DNA from: CAJXNP01 sp050305935
Lineage (GTDB): Bacteria > Bacteroidota > Bacteroidia > Cytophagales > Cyclobacteriaceae
Length of the DNA: 17,939 nucleotides
Direction: 5' to 3'
Assembly: GCA_050305935.1 (NCBI GenBank)
Contig: JBNLGG010000077.1
Coordinates: forward strand, 1 to 17,939
The notes under the pieces were generated by a model. That model made no database searches and had not been told where the DNA came from. It saw only the letters and a list, made by a program, of their open reading frames with translations. Positions 1 through 8,123 of the stretch are shown piece after piece (position 1 is the stretch's first letter; each line of letters starts with the position of its first letter). A program made the position numbers and the translations under genes.

Positions 1-1
1 T

Positions 2-2020
2 CACGGTGACAATGAAGCAAGCCATTTTTCGCCATTGACACAGATTACGAAAAGCAATGTGAGCAACTTGAAATTGGTGTGGGAATATCATACTGGGGAT
101 CAGGACGAGCGGTCCCAAATCCAATGCAGTCCTATCATAGTGGATGGAGTATTATACGGAACCTCCCCGCAGATAAAACTATTCGCACTGGAGGCAGCGA
201 CAGGAAAGGAAAAGTGGGTTTTTGATCCCTTTGAAGGCCGGCAGTCGCAAGGGGTAAATCGTGGTGTGGTGTATTGGAGTGATGGTGAATTGGAAAGGAT
301 ACTTTACTGTGCCGGATCGTATTTGTATGCCATCGATGCCGACTCTGGTGAACCAATTAATGATTTCGGAAATCACGGAAGAGTTGATCTACACGATGGT
401 CTGGATCGCGAAGGAATAGAGAACTATGACATCGTCTCCAACACACCAGGTATCATTTACAATGATCTATTGATTTTAGGAACGCGGGTTTCTGAGGGTG
501 AAATCTCCGCACCCGGACACATTCGAGCCTATGATGTGAAAACCGGTGCTATCGAATGGATATTTCATACCATCCCCTACCCCGGAGAATTTGGTTACGA
601 TACCTGGCCGGAAGATGCCTGGAAAACGGTAGGTGGGGCAAATACCTGGGCCGGATTTTCCCTGGACGAGGAACTGGGAATCGTTTTTGCTCCCACGGGG
701 TCGCCTTCCTTTGATTTTCATGGCGGAAACCGCCATGGGAAAAACCTATTTGGCAACAGCCTGATTGCGCTGAATGCGGCAACGGGTGAGCGCATCTGGC
801 ATTTCCAGACCGTTCATCATGACCTTTGGGACAAGGACCTTCCTTGCCAGCCAAACCTGATTACGGTTACCCATGATGGTAAAAAAATTGATGCGGTAGC
901 CCAACTAACGAAACACGGAGTGGTATTTCTATTTGACAGGGAAACGGGAAAGCCGCTTTTTCCCATTGAGGAAAGACCTGTGCCCGCATCCGATTTGATC
1001 AATGAAAAAGCATGGCCCACACAACCTTTTCCGATAAAACCGCCCCCTTTTGTACGACAGGCTTTCACAGAAGAGATCATCACCGACATCACTCCCGAAT
1101 CCAACGCTTATATAAAAGAACAAATAAAGGGAGCCAGGATCGGGAATAAATTCATGCCTCCCTCGGAGGAAGGCACGATCATCTATCCAGGATTTGATGG
1201 CGGTGCAGAATATGGCGGTGGCGCTGTAAGCAAAGACGGAATCTTATTTGTGAATGCCAACGAAATGGCCTGGATGCACAAAATGGTCTTGCTAAAATCG
1301 TCTGACGAAAAAGGGAAAGTCAATCTTGGCAGGATGGTATATATGACCAATTGTGCCCTTTGTCATAAGGAAGACCGGACGGGCGGGTTGGAAAACTCTC
1401 CATCACTCATACAAATCAAAAACAAACTTTCCAGGGATGGGATAAAGGCTTTTGTCAAAACCGGAAAAGGCCGCATGCCCGGGTTTAAGCATTTACCGGA
1501 GGAAGACCTGGATCGACTTGTGGATTTTTTGTTTGATGAAACCACCGTCAACTGGGAAGTACTCGACACGCTGTCTGTACCCGAGGAAAGGGATGTTCCC
1601 TACACATTTAATGGCTATAATCGCTTGTTTGACCAACAGGGATATCCGGGAGTCAAACAACCCTGGGGAACGCTGAACGCCATTGACCTCAATGAAGGTG
1701 AAATCCTTTGGTCGGTACCGCTTGGGGAATATCCGGAACTGACAAAAGGGGGGATTCCCGCGACAGGTACCGAGAATTACGGTGGTCCCTTACTAACAGC
1801 AAGTGGAATCATTTTTATTGCGGCGTCCAGGGACGAAAAGATCCGGGCTTTTGATTCGGAAAATGGTAAAATCCTTTGGGAAGCGCCCTTACCTGCGGGC
1901 GGATATGCCAGCCCGGTCACTTATGCGATTGATGGAACGCAATACGTCGTGATTGCATGCGGTGGTGGTAAAATGGGCACCAAGTCAGGGGATTCCTATG
2001 TCGCATTCAGCCTGGAATGA
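2..2020 (+). CDS. PQQ-dependent glucose dehydrogenase-type quinoprotein with inserted cytochrome c domain (5' truncated)
   Basis: This gene encodes a periplasmic quinoprotein that oxidises a sugar or alcohol with PQQ and passes electrons to a heme or quinone. The reading frame is open to the left window edge, and the residues before the first TTG (position 35) still fit the family: HGDNEASHFSPLTQIT matches the usual GGD...YSPLTQI opening. The true start is therefore outside the window and the TTG is not a start. Repeated beta-propeller blades are visible, such as ATGKEKW, ATGERIWHF, LNEGEILW and ENGKILWE. The C-terminal stretch GTENYGGPLLTASGIIFIAA is typical of membrane-type glucose dehydrogenases. 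A heme c domain is inserted between blades, with CALCH at 1352-1366 and a probable Met ligand in RMPGF (Met codon 1475-1477). The family is certain; glucose as substrate is likely but not proven. The gene ends exactly where the convergent minus-strand gene begins its stop codon. Confidence 0.9.
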   Translation, partial: HGDNEASHFSPLTQITKSNVSNLKLVWEYHTGDQDERSQIQCSPIIVDGVLYGTSPQIKLFALEAATGKEKWVFDPFEGRQSQGVNRGVVYWSDGELERILYCAGSYLYAIDADSGEPINDFGNHGRVDLHDGLDREGIENYDIVSNTPGIIYNDLLILGTRVSEGEISAPGHIRAYDVKTGAIEWIFHTIPYPGEFGYDTWPEDAWKTVGGANTWAGFSLDEELGIVFAPTGSPSFDFHGGNRHGKNLFGNSLIALNAATGERIWHFQTVHHDLWDKDLPCQPNLITVTHDGKKIDAVAQLTKHGVVFLFDRETGKPLFPIEERPVPASDLINEKAWPTQPFPIKPPPFVRQAFTEEIITDITPESNAYIKEQIKGARIGNKFMPPSEEGTIIYPGFDGGAEYGGGAVSKDGILFVNANEMAWMHKMVLLKSSDEKGKVNLGRMVYMTNCALCHKEDRTGGLENSPSLIQIKNKLSRDGIKAFVKTGKGRMPGFKHLPEEDLDRLVDFLFDETTVNWEVLDTLSVPEERDVPYTFNGYNRLFDQQGYPGVKQPWGTLNAIDLNEGEILWSVPLGEYPELTKGGIPATGTENYGGPLLTASGIIFIAASRDEKIRAFDSENGKILWEAPLPAGGYASPVTYAIDGTQYVVIACGGGKMGTKSGDSYVAFSLE

Positions 2021-2692
2021 TCAATGGTTTTTTAGTTCCGATACATAATCCTTGATATATTGCTTCATTCGCTTCCTGCGATATTGCATGATCCATCGGG
2101 GATGCGGTAGTACCAACAGATGCTTGAACAACCCATACTTTTTGTTGAGGTATTTCAGGTATTTGATGTTTTCCCCCTGGCCGATGCTGTAGGCAATTTC
2201 CTGCGACCCCCCCAGCTCAATTTGCTTTCGCAACGAATCGACCATGAAGGTTTCAAAATTGGCCTTTAAACCCGGGACATCGTAGTAGTTTAAGTTTTTA
2301 CCGTCCTTCACAAATCCCAATGGGGAAACCGATGTAAACAGGAATTTCTTAAAAAACTTCTTTTCACCCCCAAACTCCTCGATCATTTGGTACATGAACA
2401 GGGACGATAATTCGTGCTTCTTCTCCAGGTCGTTTTCAATTCCGCACTTGTCTTCTAGGTTGATTGGGTCGGTAAATCCAATGCCCGTTAACCCTCCGCC
2501 AAAACGGCCGGGGTTAATTCCGATCAAAAGTACCCGCGGGTGTTGATCCGAATAATACTTGTCGAAAAAATGCTGTACCATGTTCCTGGTTGTCACATTT
2601 GTGTAGGGGTTCAGAACTTCAACGCCTTCCGGGATAGACTCCGGAATTTTCAGGCAGGCATACAGTTCACTGACAATTTGTTGAAACGACAC
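2021..2692 (-). CDS. SMUG2-like uracil-DNA glycosylase family protein (DUF4918)
   Basis: This is a 223-residue protein of the uracil-DNA glycosylase superfamily, which would remove uracil or other deaminated bases from DNA. The nucleotide-binding motif GINPGRFGGGLTGIGF (residues 58-73) is very close to the SMUG family motif GMNPG..G..QTG. LPHPRW near residues 195-200 fits the second active-site motif, with His197. Residues 120-125 (TSVSPL) lie between them, as in the family. The closest known type is the SMUG2 subfamily described from Pedobacter, annotated in databases as DUF4918; this is from memory, not a search. The start is GTG at 2692; no in-frame ATG lies close upstream and the N-terminus has normal length. 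The gene is the last of a minus-strand unit behind the EamA gene and the broken DUF1801 gene. Confidence 0.8.
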   Translation of the reverse strand: MSFQQIVSELYACLKIPESIPEGVEVLNPYTNVTTRNMVQHFFDKYYSDQHPRVLLIGINPGRFGGGLTGIGFTDPINLEDKCGIENDLEKKHELSSLFMYQMIEEFGGEKKFFKKFLFTSVSPLGFVKDGKNLNYYDVPGLKANFETFMVDSLRKQIELGGSQEIAYSIGQGENIKYLKYLNKKYGLFKHLLVLPHPRWIMQYRRKRMKQYIKDYVSELKNH

Positions 2693-2711
2693 GTTTAGGA
2701 GGAATTTGATT

Positions 2712-3127
2712 TTAGTGATACTTCTTGTTAATATACTCGACTGTACGCGTGATCAACTCGCGAAGCACGTCCATATTGACATCCGATAGCCTCTTTATAT
2801 AGAGACAGGATTTACCGGTTTTGTAGACAACCAATTTTACCATCAGTTCATTTTCTTTTCCAAAATTTCACATAATGTACAACACCAGGCTTTGTTTTCG
2901 GGGAGAAAATCCCGTGAGGAAGAAATCTCCCCCCCTGCCCGATTCATATTTATAATGATGAGTACCAAAACCAATTAAACTTGGACCCAAGAAAACCGCC
3001 TCCTCGCCTGTAATTTCTTTCATGATCTTTAGAATGCCTAAACTATCCTCCCTTTTTGCGGTTAATCGACCTTGTTGACAAAGTCCTGCACACTATTTTC
3101 CGTAGGTTTGGTCTTATTCTCAGCCAT
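2712..3127 (-). pseudogene. DUF1801 domain protein, broken by a frameshift and an internal TGA
   Basis: No complete frame exists here, but a full-length DUF1801 protein (about 140 residues) can be read by joining pieces. It starts with ATG at 3127 (MAENKTKPTENSVQDF...), in one frame for 21 codons, and then hits TAA at 3062-3064. One missing base near 3064-3067 restores the frame, which then reads LTAKREDSLGILKIMKE, GPSLIGFGTHHYKYESGRGG and FFLTGFSPRKQSLVLYIM. A TGA at 2868-2870 follows, exactly in place of one residue. The same frame then continues NFGKENELMVKLVVYKTGKS and CLYIKRLSD to TAA at 2712-2714. Conservation on both sides of each lesion is excellent, so the inactivation looks recent, or the lesions are sequencing errors. 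It lies 10 bp after the EamA gene and 19 bp before the glycosylase gene. DUF1801 proteins have no firmly assigned function. Confidence 0.8.
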
Positions 3128-3137
3128 GGCCATAACA

Positions 3138-4034
3138 CTATCGATTTCTCTTCATGGAAATGATCACTCCACTGACAATAATAAGGATAATACCGGTGAT
3201 TTTGAATACATCCGGGAAGGGATCACCCATAAACAGGCCAATAACGATGGCCATAGGAATGGTCATGTATCCGATCGCTGAAATAATACCAGCCTTTTCA
3301 TAGTTATACGCCTGGGTAAGAAAAAACTGCCCCCCAAGGGCACTGACAGCCACCATCACCAGCCAAAACCATTGCATGCCCTGTGGCAGTTGAAAGTCAG
3401 CGACTGCGAATTCCAGGCCCTCGATGGGAATAAAAAATCCTAAAATGATCGAAATAAGGGGCAGTACCAGTCCGCTAACCGTAAATGAAAGGACGACCGT
3501 TCGTGACTCATAATAATTGCTCAAACCTCTCAGGGTTGTATACGCGGCCCCGGCCAGGACTCCATTTAAAAGCCCTAGTATGTTAGTTGTCCAATCGAGG
3601 GTAGCCGAAGGTCGGAACACAAACAAAATCCCGCTAAATCCAATGAATATCGCCACCCAGGCCATGGGCTTTAACCGCTCACCCAAAAAGAAGTGGCTGA
3701 AAATGGCGACAAAAATTGGACTGGTCTGCAGGAAAGTGATCGCCACTCCCATGTCAATCGTGGATAGGTTATAGAACAAGGCATACAGTGCCAGTGTGCC
3801 CACCACACCTCGAAAAACGAGCATGAATGGCCTTCCACCAATGTTATTCGCAGGGCGGCGATAAAGGGAAAGAAGCAAGATGAGTGTCCCGAAAATATTT
3901 CTCCAGAAAACCGTTTGGATAGAGTCAAATTCTTTACCTACAATTTTGACAGATGCCCCCATCACTGCAAAAAACAGTGAGGCAATCAACATTTTTACTA
4001 TTCCCCTAAGAAAGAGGTTTTCATGACCTGACAT
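3138..4034 (-). CDS. EamA/DMT-superfamily transporter
   Basis: This 298-residue membrane protein has about ten hydrophobic segments and two EamA repeats, roughly residues 10-140 and 150-290. The first begins ...IVKMLIASLFFAVMGASVKI and contains the typical FWRNIFGTLI and QTSPIFVAIFSHFFLGERLK; the second contains TQAYNYEKAGIISAIGYMTI. Members of the drug/metabolite transporter superfamily export or import small metabolites at the inner membrane; the substrate cannot be read from the sequence. The length is normal for the family. The start is ATG at 4034. It heads a minus-strand unit with the DUF1801 relic (10 bp downstream) and the uracil-DNA glycosylase; there is no obvious functional link between them. 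Confidence 0.88.
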   Translation of the reverse strand: MSGHENLFLRGIVKMLIASLFFAVMGASVKIVGKEFDSIQTVFWRNIFGTLILLLSLYRRPANNIGGRPFMLVFRGVVGTLALYALFYNLSTIDMGVAITFLQTSPIFVAIFSHFFLGERLKPMAWVAIFIGFSGILFVFRPSATLDWTTNILGLLNGVLAGAAYTTLRGLSNYYESRTVVLSFTVSGLVLPLISIILGFFIPIEGLEFAVADFQLPQGMQWFWLVMVAVSALGGQFFLTQAYNYEKAGIISAIGYMTIPMAIVIGLFMGDPFPDVFKITGIILIIVSGVIISMKRNR

Positions 4035-4148
4035 GGCGGCAAAGATGACAAATTAATTCAGCAATAAATGTCTATAACGGTGAATCTTCCGGGCAAATTT
4101 GGCTTCGATCATTGTAAAATAGATTCCGGATAGTTTTTCCTTTTTTGA

Positions 4149-4166
4149 TTCCGATAGCTGTCGGAA
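4149..4166. repeat. 18-bp near-palindrome TTCCGATAGCTGTCGGAA
   Basis: This nearly perfect palindrome has only one T-G mismatch among its nine pairs. It sits in the gap between the EamA gene and the serine operon. Similar CCGATAGC-type palindromes are, as I remember, common between genes in some Bacteroidota, but no second copy is present in this window. It could be a dispersed intergenic repeat, a processing site or a chance hairpin. Confidence 0.35.
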
Positions 4167-4203
4167 CGGGAATGACTTCCGTTTTTTTTTTAGTGGGGCG
4201 CCA

Positions 4204-4269
4204 ATTCGTGCCACCACTTTTATGCGGAAAATTTCATTTTAGAGGAATGAGTTGAGTGGTGGCACGAAT
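4204..4269. repeat. 15-bp perfect inverted repeat around a 36-bp spacer
   Basis: The arms ATTCGTGCCACCACT (4204-4218) and AGTGGTGGCACGAAT (4255-4269) are exact reverse complements, separated by 36 bp. The element begins 23 bp beyond the stop codon of the DUF1015 gene on the transcribed (minus) strand. As RNA it would form a strong stem, but no U-run follows on the minus strand, so it is not a classical intrinsic terminator. It may be a factor-dependent terminator, a 3'-end stabiliser, or the ends of a very small mobile element. Confidence 0.6.
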
Positions 4270-4292
4270 AACTAATCGCCAAACCCGAAGCA

Positions 4293-5540
4293 TCAATCTT
4301 CCAAGCTATGCACGACCAAGCCACTTCTCAGTTTTGGCTCAAACCAGGTCGTTTTGGGCGGCATGATCTGGCCACTGTCGGCGATATCAATCAATTGCTG
4401 CATCGTTACCGGATACAGCGCGAAAGCTACTTTCATCTCGCCGCTGTCCACTCTTTTTTCCAATTCCTTCAAGCCTCTTATTCCTCCCACAAAGTCGATT
4501 CGCTTGTCTGTTCTCAGGTTTTGAATGTTCAGAATGGGCTTTAGGATTTGCTCCGATAGTATGGTAACATCCAGTACACCAATTGGATCGCTGTCGTCAA
4601 ACGTCCCTTCTGTGGCCACTAGCCGGTACCACTTTCCTTCCAGGTACATACCAAACTCATGAAGCCTGGAGGGTTTATGGATTTCCTTTCCAACCTCCTC
4701 AACTGAAAATGAAGCGTTTAACTTTTCAATAAACTCACCAACAGATAGGCCATTTAAATCCTTAACCACACGGTTGTAGTCAATGATTTGCAATTGGTTA
4801 TCGGGAAAATGAACCGCTAAAAAGTAATTGTATTCCTCTTTGCCGGTATGACCCGGGTTTTCCGCTTTTAGGTCATTGCCTACTAACGCGGCGGCGGCTG
4901 TACGATGATGCCCGTCGGCCACATAAGTAGCGGGTAATTTTTCAAATTCACTAATAATTGTGTCAATGTGATCGGGTGAAAAAACTGTCCAGAATCGATG
5001 GCGCACCCCGTCTTCTGCCGCGAAATCGTATTCGGGATTAGCTTTTTTAATTTCAGCTACCACCTGATCTATTTTCTTCACATTGGGATAGGCGAAGAAC
5101 ACCGGCTCGGCATTCATCATGGACACCCTCACATGCTTTTTTCGATCCTCTTCCTTATCCGGGCGTGTCAATTCATGCTTTTTGATCACCTCGTTCAGAT
5201 AATCTTCGACTGCAGCACAGGCAACGATACCATCCTGCGACCGGCCATCCATGGTGAGTTCGTAAATATAAAGACAGTCTTTGTCATCCTGAACCATCAC
5301 ACCCTCGGTGACCAGTTTCTTAAAATTGTCCCGCCCCTTCTCATATACCTGATCGCTATAATGATCAATGTCTCCGGGGAGGTCAATTTCGGGTTTGACT
5401 ACATGAAGGAAAGAATATGGATTACCTTCTGCTTCTATCCGCGCCTCTTCGGAATTGAGCACATCATAGGGTCGCGAAGCAATCTGTGCTGCTTTTTCTT
5501 TCTTTGGCCGGATGCCTTTAAATGCTTTGATAATCGCCAT
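4293..5540 (-). CDS. DUF1015 family protein in the serine operon
   Basis: This 415-residue soluble protein belongs to the DUF1015 family. The diagnostic stretches are present: FKGIRP at the N-terminus, SRPYDVL (residues 22-28), NPYSFLHV (40-47), RVSMMNAEPVFFAYP in the middle, and the box ADGHHRTAAAA (208-218). The length is normal for the family. It is the third gene of the serC-serA-DUF1015 unit and begins 6 bp after the serA stop. The reaction is not established. The DGHHR box resembles the GxxR box of the ParB/sulfiredoxin-like fold, which also includes free-serine kinases (SerK, SbnI). Together with the serine operon this suggests, as inference only, a role in phosphoserine or serine turnover. 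The start is ATG at 5540. Confidence 0.88.
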   Translation of the reverse strand: MAIIKAFKGIRPKKEKAAQIASRPYDVLNSEEARIEAEGNPYSFLHVVKPEIDLPGDIDHYSDQVYEKGRDNFKKLVTEGVMVQDDKDCLYIYELTMDGRSQDGIVACAAVEDYLNEVIKKHELTRPDKEEDRKKHVRVSMMNAEPVFFAYPNVKKIDQVVAEIKKANPEYDFAAEDGVRHRFWTVFSPDHIDTIISEFEKLPATYVADGHHRTAAAALVGNDLKAENPGHTGKEEYNYFLAVHFPDNQLQIIDYNRVVKDLNGLSVGEFIEKLNASFSVEEVGKEIHKPSRLHEFGMYLEGKWYRLVATEGTFDDSDPIGVLDVTILSEQILKPILNIQNLRTDKRIDFVGGIRGLKELEKRVDSGEMKVAFALYPVTMQQLIDIADSGQIMPPKTTWFEPKLRSGLVVHSLED

Positions 5541-5546
5541 AATTCC

Positions 5547-6722
5547 TTATTTCATTGGTTGGAGCAGCCTCACCATGATAATACCTTCAATTGATTTGAT
5601 CTTGTCGATTTGTGCTTCTGTGACATTTCCATCCAGATCGATAATATTGTAGGCCAGATCGTCGCGGTGTTTATTTAGCATATCCGAAATGTTGATGCTT
5701 TCATCCGCCAACACTGAAGTAATCTGCCCCACCATCTTTGGAATATTTTTGTTGGCGATGATCAGCCTCGCCCCACCGTTTCTCGGCATATCTGCAGCAG
5801 GGAAGTTGACACTATTCCTGATATTTCCATTCGCTAAAAAGTCCTTGATCTGATCAACCGCCATTACGGCACAATTAGTTTCAGACTCCGGAGTTGACGC
5901 TCCAAGATGCGGAATAGGAATAATATTGTCGTGTTTAATCAGGTCATTGTCGGGAAAGTCGGTCACAAAGCAAGCCACTTTACCGCTGTTCAATGCGGCG
6001 ATCATATCTTCTTTATGCACCAGTCCACCCCTGGCAAAATTCATAATCCGCACGCCATTTTTCATCACAGCAAACTTATCCTTATTGATAAAGTTCTTTG
6101 TCGCATCGATAAGTGGAACGTGAAGGGAGATGTAATCCGATTGCTGTAGCAGTGCATCCAGACTGGTCGCCTTTTCCACATATTTGGACAATTGCCAGGC
6201 AGAATCCACAGAAATATATGGATCGTAGCCAATGACGCGCATGCCAAGGGCTTCTGCAGCATTGGCAACCAACATACCAATAGCGCCAAGGCCAATGACA
6301 CCAAGCGTTTTGCCTAACATCTCCGGCCCGGCAAAATTTGATTTCTCTTTTTCAACCAGCTTAGAAACTTCCTCATTTGACCCTTGCAGTCCTTTTACCC
6401 AATTAATTCCCTGGTTTATTTTTCGGGAAGACATCAACATGGACGCGAGTACCAGTTCCTTGACAGCGTTTGCATTAGCTCCGGGAGTATTGAAAACAAC
6501 TATTCCTTTGTCAGTACATTTATCAATGGGAATATTATTAACCCCAGCCCCAGCCCTGGCAATTGCCTTCAGGCTGGCCGGAAAGTTGTATTCATGCAGG
6601 CTGGCGCTTCTTACAAGTATCCCGTCCGGGTTGGTAAATTCGGAAGCAACTTCAAAATGATCCAATGAAAACCGCTGCAGTCCGGCCGGATCGATTTTGT
6701 TAAAGGTTTGAATTTTGAACAT
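5547..6722 (-). CDS. serA: D-3-phosphoglycerate dehydrogenase
   Basis: This enzyme catalyses the first step of serine synthesis, NAD-dependent oxidation of 3-phosphoglycerate to 3-phosphohydroxypyruvate. The 391-residue form starts at MFKIQTFNKI (ATG at 6722). A longer frame to 6779 would run into serC and is unlikely. An N-terminal substrate-binding part (ARAGAGVNNI near 55-64) is followed by the Rossmann motif GVIGLGAIG (141-149), the catalytic Arg231 in NFARGGLV and the catalytic His272 in PHLGASTPES. A C-terminal ACT domain (about 318-391, LIIANKNIPKMVGQITSVLA) suggests serine feedback control. It lacks the extra intervening domain of long-type enzymes. The usual FPxE acid motif reads FPDND here, as in other short forms with an altered loop. 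It lies 37 bp after serC. Confidence 0.95.
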   Translation of the reverse strand: MFKIQTFNKIDPAGLQRFSLDHFEVASEFTNPDGILVRSASLHEYNFPASLKAIARAGAGVNNIPIDKCTDKGIVVFNTPGANANAVKELVLASMLMSSRKINQGINWVKGLQGSNEEVSKLVEKEKSNFAGPEMLGKTLGVIGLGAIGMLVANAAEALGMRVIGYDPYISVDSAWQLSKYVEKATSLDALLQQSDYISLHVPLIDATKNFINKDKFAVMKNGVRIMNFARGGLVHKEDMIAALNSGKVACFVTDFPDNDLIKHDNIIPIPHLGASTPESETNCAVMAVDQIKDFLANGNIRNSVNFPAADMPRNGGARLIIANKNIPKMVGQITSVLADESINISDMLNKHRDDLAYNIIDLDGNVTEAQIDKIKSIEGIIMVRLLQPMK

Positions 6723-6759
6723 AAAAAATGGTTTTTGAGGTGAGGGATTTATTAAAATA

Positions 6760-7842
6760 TCAGGCGTTTTCTTTTTCAAATTTATCCATGAATTCCACCA
6801 GCTTCACCACCCCTTCTTTCGGCATGGCATTGTAAATACTCGCCCGCATTCCCCCTACTGACCGGTGGCCTTTCAATGTTTTGAATCCTAGTTTTCCTGC
6901 TTCCGAAATAAATTTGGCATCAAGCTCCTCATTGCCTGTAACAAAAGGAATATTCATGATTGACCGGTCTTCTTTGACAACGGTTCCTTTAAACAAACCA
7001 GATTGATCAAGAAAATCATACAGCACATCCGCTTTTTCCCTGTTGAGTTTTTCCATCGCAGGCACACCACCAAGAGATAACAGGTGCTCAAATACAAGGC
7101 CGGCGATATAAATGGAATAGCAAGGAGGTGTATTGAACATAGACTCGTTATCCACATGAGTTTTGTAATTAAGCATGGTTGGCGTAAAGTCAAGTGCGTG
7201 GCCTACCAGATCATCCCTGATGATTACAACTGTCACGCCTGAAGGACCTATGTTTTTCTGTGCCCCGGCATAAATCAACCCAAATTTGCTCACATCGTAT
7301 TCTTGCGACAAAATATTGGAAGACATATCGGCTACAAGCGGCACATTTCCTACCTCCGGCAGTGATGTGAAAACCGTCCCATAAATAGTGTTGTTAGTGG
7401 TGATATGCACGTAGTCGGCGTCTTTGTCGAACATATCCGCAGTTAATTTGGGAATGTAGGTAAAGGTTTTGTCTTCGGATGATGCCACCACATTTACCTG
7501 GCCATACCTTTTGGCTTCGGTGATAGCCTTTTTCGACCAGGCGCCGGTATTGACGATATCTGCCTTTTTTGATTTGTGAAACAAGTTCAAGGGTACCATT
7601 GCAAATTGTGTGGAAGCTCCCCCCTGCAGAAACAGCACATGGTAATTGGAGGGGATATTCATCAGTTTTTTAAGATTTTCAATTGCGGTTTCAGTGATCG
7701 CAATAAATTCCTTTGAACGATGGCTCATTTCCATCACTGACATCCCCGTTCCTTTATAATCGATAAGCTCTTCCTGTGCTTTCTTTAAAACTTCGAGTGG
7801 AAGGGTAGCCGGACCGGCCGAAAAGTTAAATGCTCTTGCCAT
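6760..7842 (-). CDS. serC: Phosphoserine aminotransferase
   Basis: This PLP enzyme converts 3-phosphohydroxypyruvate and glutamate to O-phosphoserine and 2-oxoglutarate, the second step of serine synthesis; the same enzyme can act in pyridoxal phosphate synthesis. At 360 residues it has the normal length. The N-terminus FNFSAGPATLPLEVL is diagnostic. The phosphate-binding LQGGASTQF lies at 72-80, the aspartate that contacts the PLP ring is in VADMSSN (Asp182), and the Schiff-base Lys196 is in YAGAQKNIGP. HRSVGGMRASIYNA near the C-terminus is the substrate-binding end. It is the first gene of the operon, starting with ATG at 7842 after a 281-bp divergent intergenic region. No clear TAnnTTTG promoter was found for it. 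Confidence 0.96.
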   Translation of the reverse strand: MARAFNFSAGPATLPLEVLKKAQEELIDYKGTGMSVMEMSHRSKEFIAITETAIENLKKLMNIPSNYHVLFLQGGASTQFAMVPLNLFHKSKKADIVNTGAWSKKAITEAKRYGQVNVVASSEDKTFTYIPKLTADMFDKDADYVHITTNNTIYGTVFTSLPEVGNVPLVADMSSNILSQEYDVSKFGLIYAGAQKNIGPSGVTVVIIRDDLVGHALDFTPTMLNYKTHVDNESMFNTPPCYSIYIAGLVFEHLLSLGGVPAMEKLNREKADVLYDFLDQSGLFKGTVVKEDRSIMNIPFVTGNEELDAKFISEAGKLGFKTLKGHRSVGGMRASIYNAMPKEGVVKLVEFMDKFEKENA

Positions 7843-8123
7843 TTTATTAGTATTATTTCTGGTTTTTTATGGATTTTTGAAATCCGAAGTTCGTTTTTTG
7901 AAATAGGCTACGAATATGGAAGTTAGCTGTGAAGAATTCAAGGAAATTAGTCATTAGATGAAAGTAATTTTTCATGTGTACTTAATTAAACTTTCAATGG
8001 TCACATGGAACCTTTGATGATTAACAAATTCATTAGTGTTTTTGATTAATGAATATGATAATCATGTCGGTTTCATTTAACTTTAAGGCTTCTTTTCACT
8101 AACATTTTTAATCCGGCGACTCC

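Noticed and set aside
35..37. TTG as the start of the quinoprotein gene
   Set aside because: The frame is open to the window edge and the upstream residues match the family, so the gene begins outside the window.
2868..2870. TGA in the DUF1801 relic read as selenocysteine or a recoded stop
   Set aside because: Other genes in the window end in TGA, the position is not a known selenocysteine site, and a separate frameshift is present. Decay or a sequencing error is simpler.
2925..2940. A frameshift in the seven-base G-run (minus strand) of the DUF1801 relic
   Set aside because: A careful recount shows that the frame is continuous across the run (GRGGDFF); the only lesions are near 3064 and at 2868-2870.
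4165..4191. Hairpin plus ten T on the plus strand, like an intrinsic terminator
   Set aside because: No plus-strand gene leads into it, the stem has a bulge, and on the minus strand no U-run follows. Its role is unclear.
4998..5594. 198-codon plus-strand open frame
   Set aside because: It lies antisense to the well-supported DUF1015 gene and its protein shows no family features; it is a shadow.
6723..6779. Longer N-terminus for serA
   Set aside because: It would overlap the serC gene, and the extra residues have no counterpart in the family.
7871..7885. Small hairpin GGATTT/AAATCC before serC as a leader regulator
   Set aside because: Six A-T-rich pairs with a three-base loop and no other leader features are too weak to call a riboswitch or attenuator.
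8028..8054. ATTCATTA/TAATGAAT inverted repeat between serC and the aminotransferase gene
   Set aside because: Eight A-T-rich pairs in an AT-rich gap can occur by chance; there is no other support for an operator.
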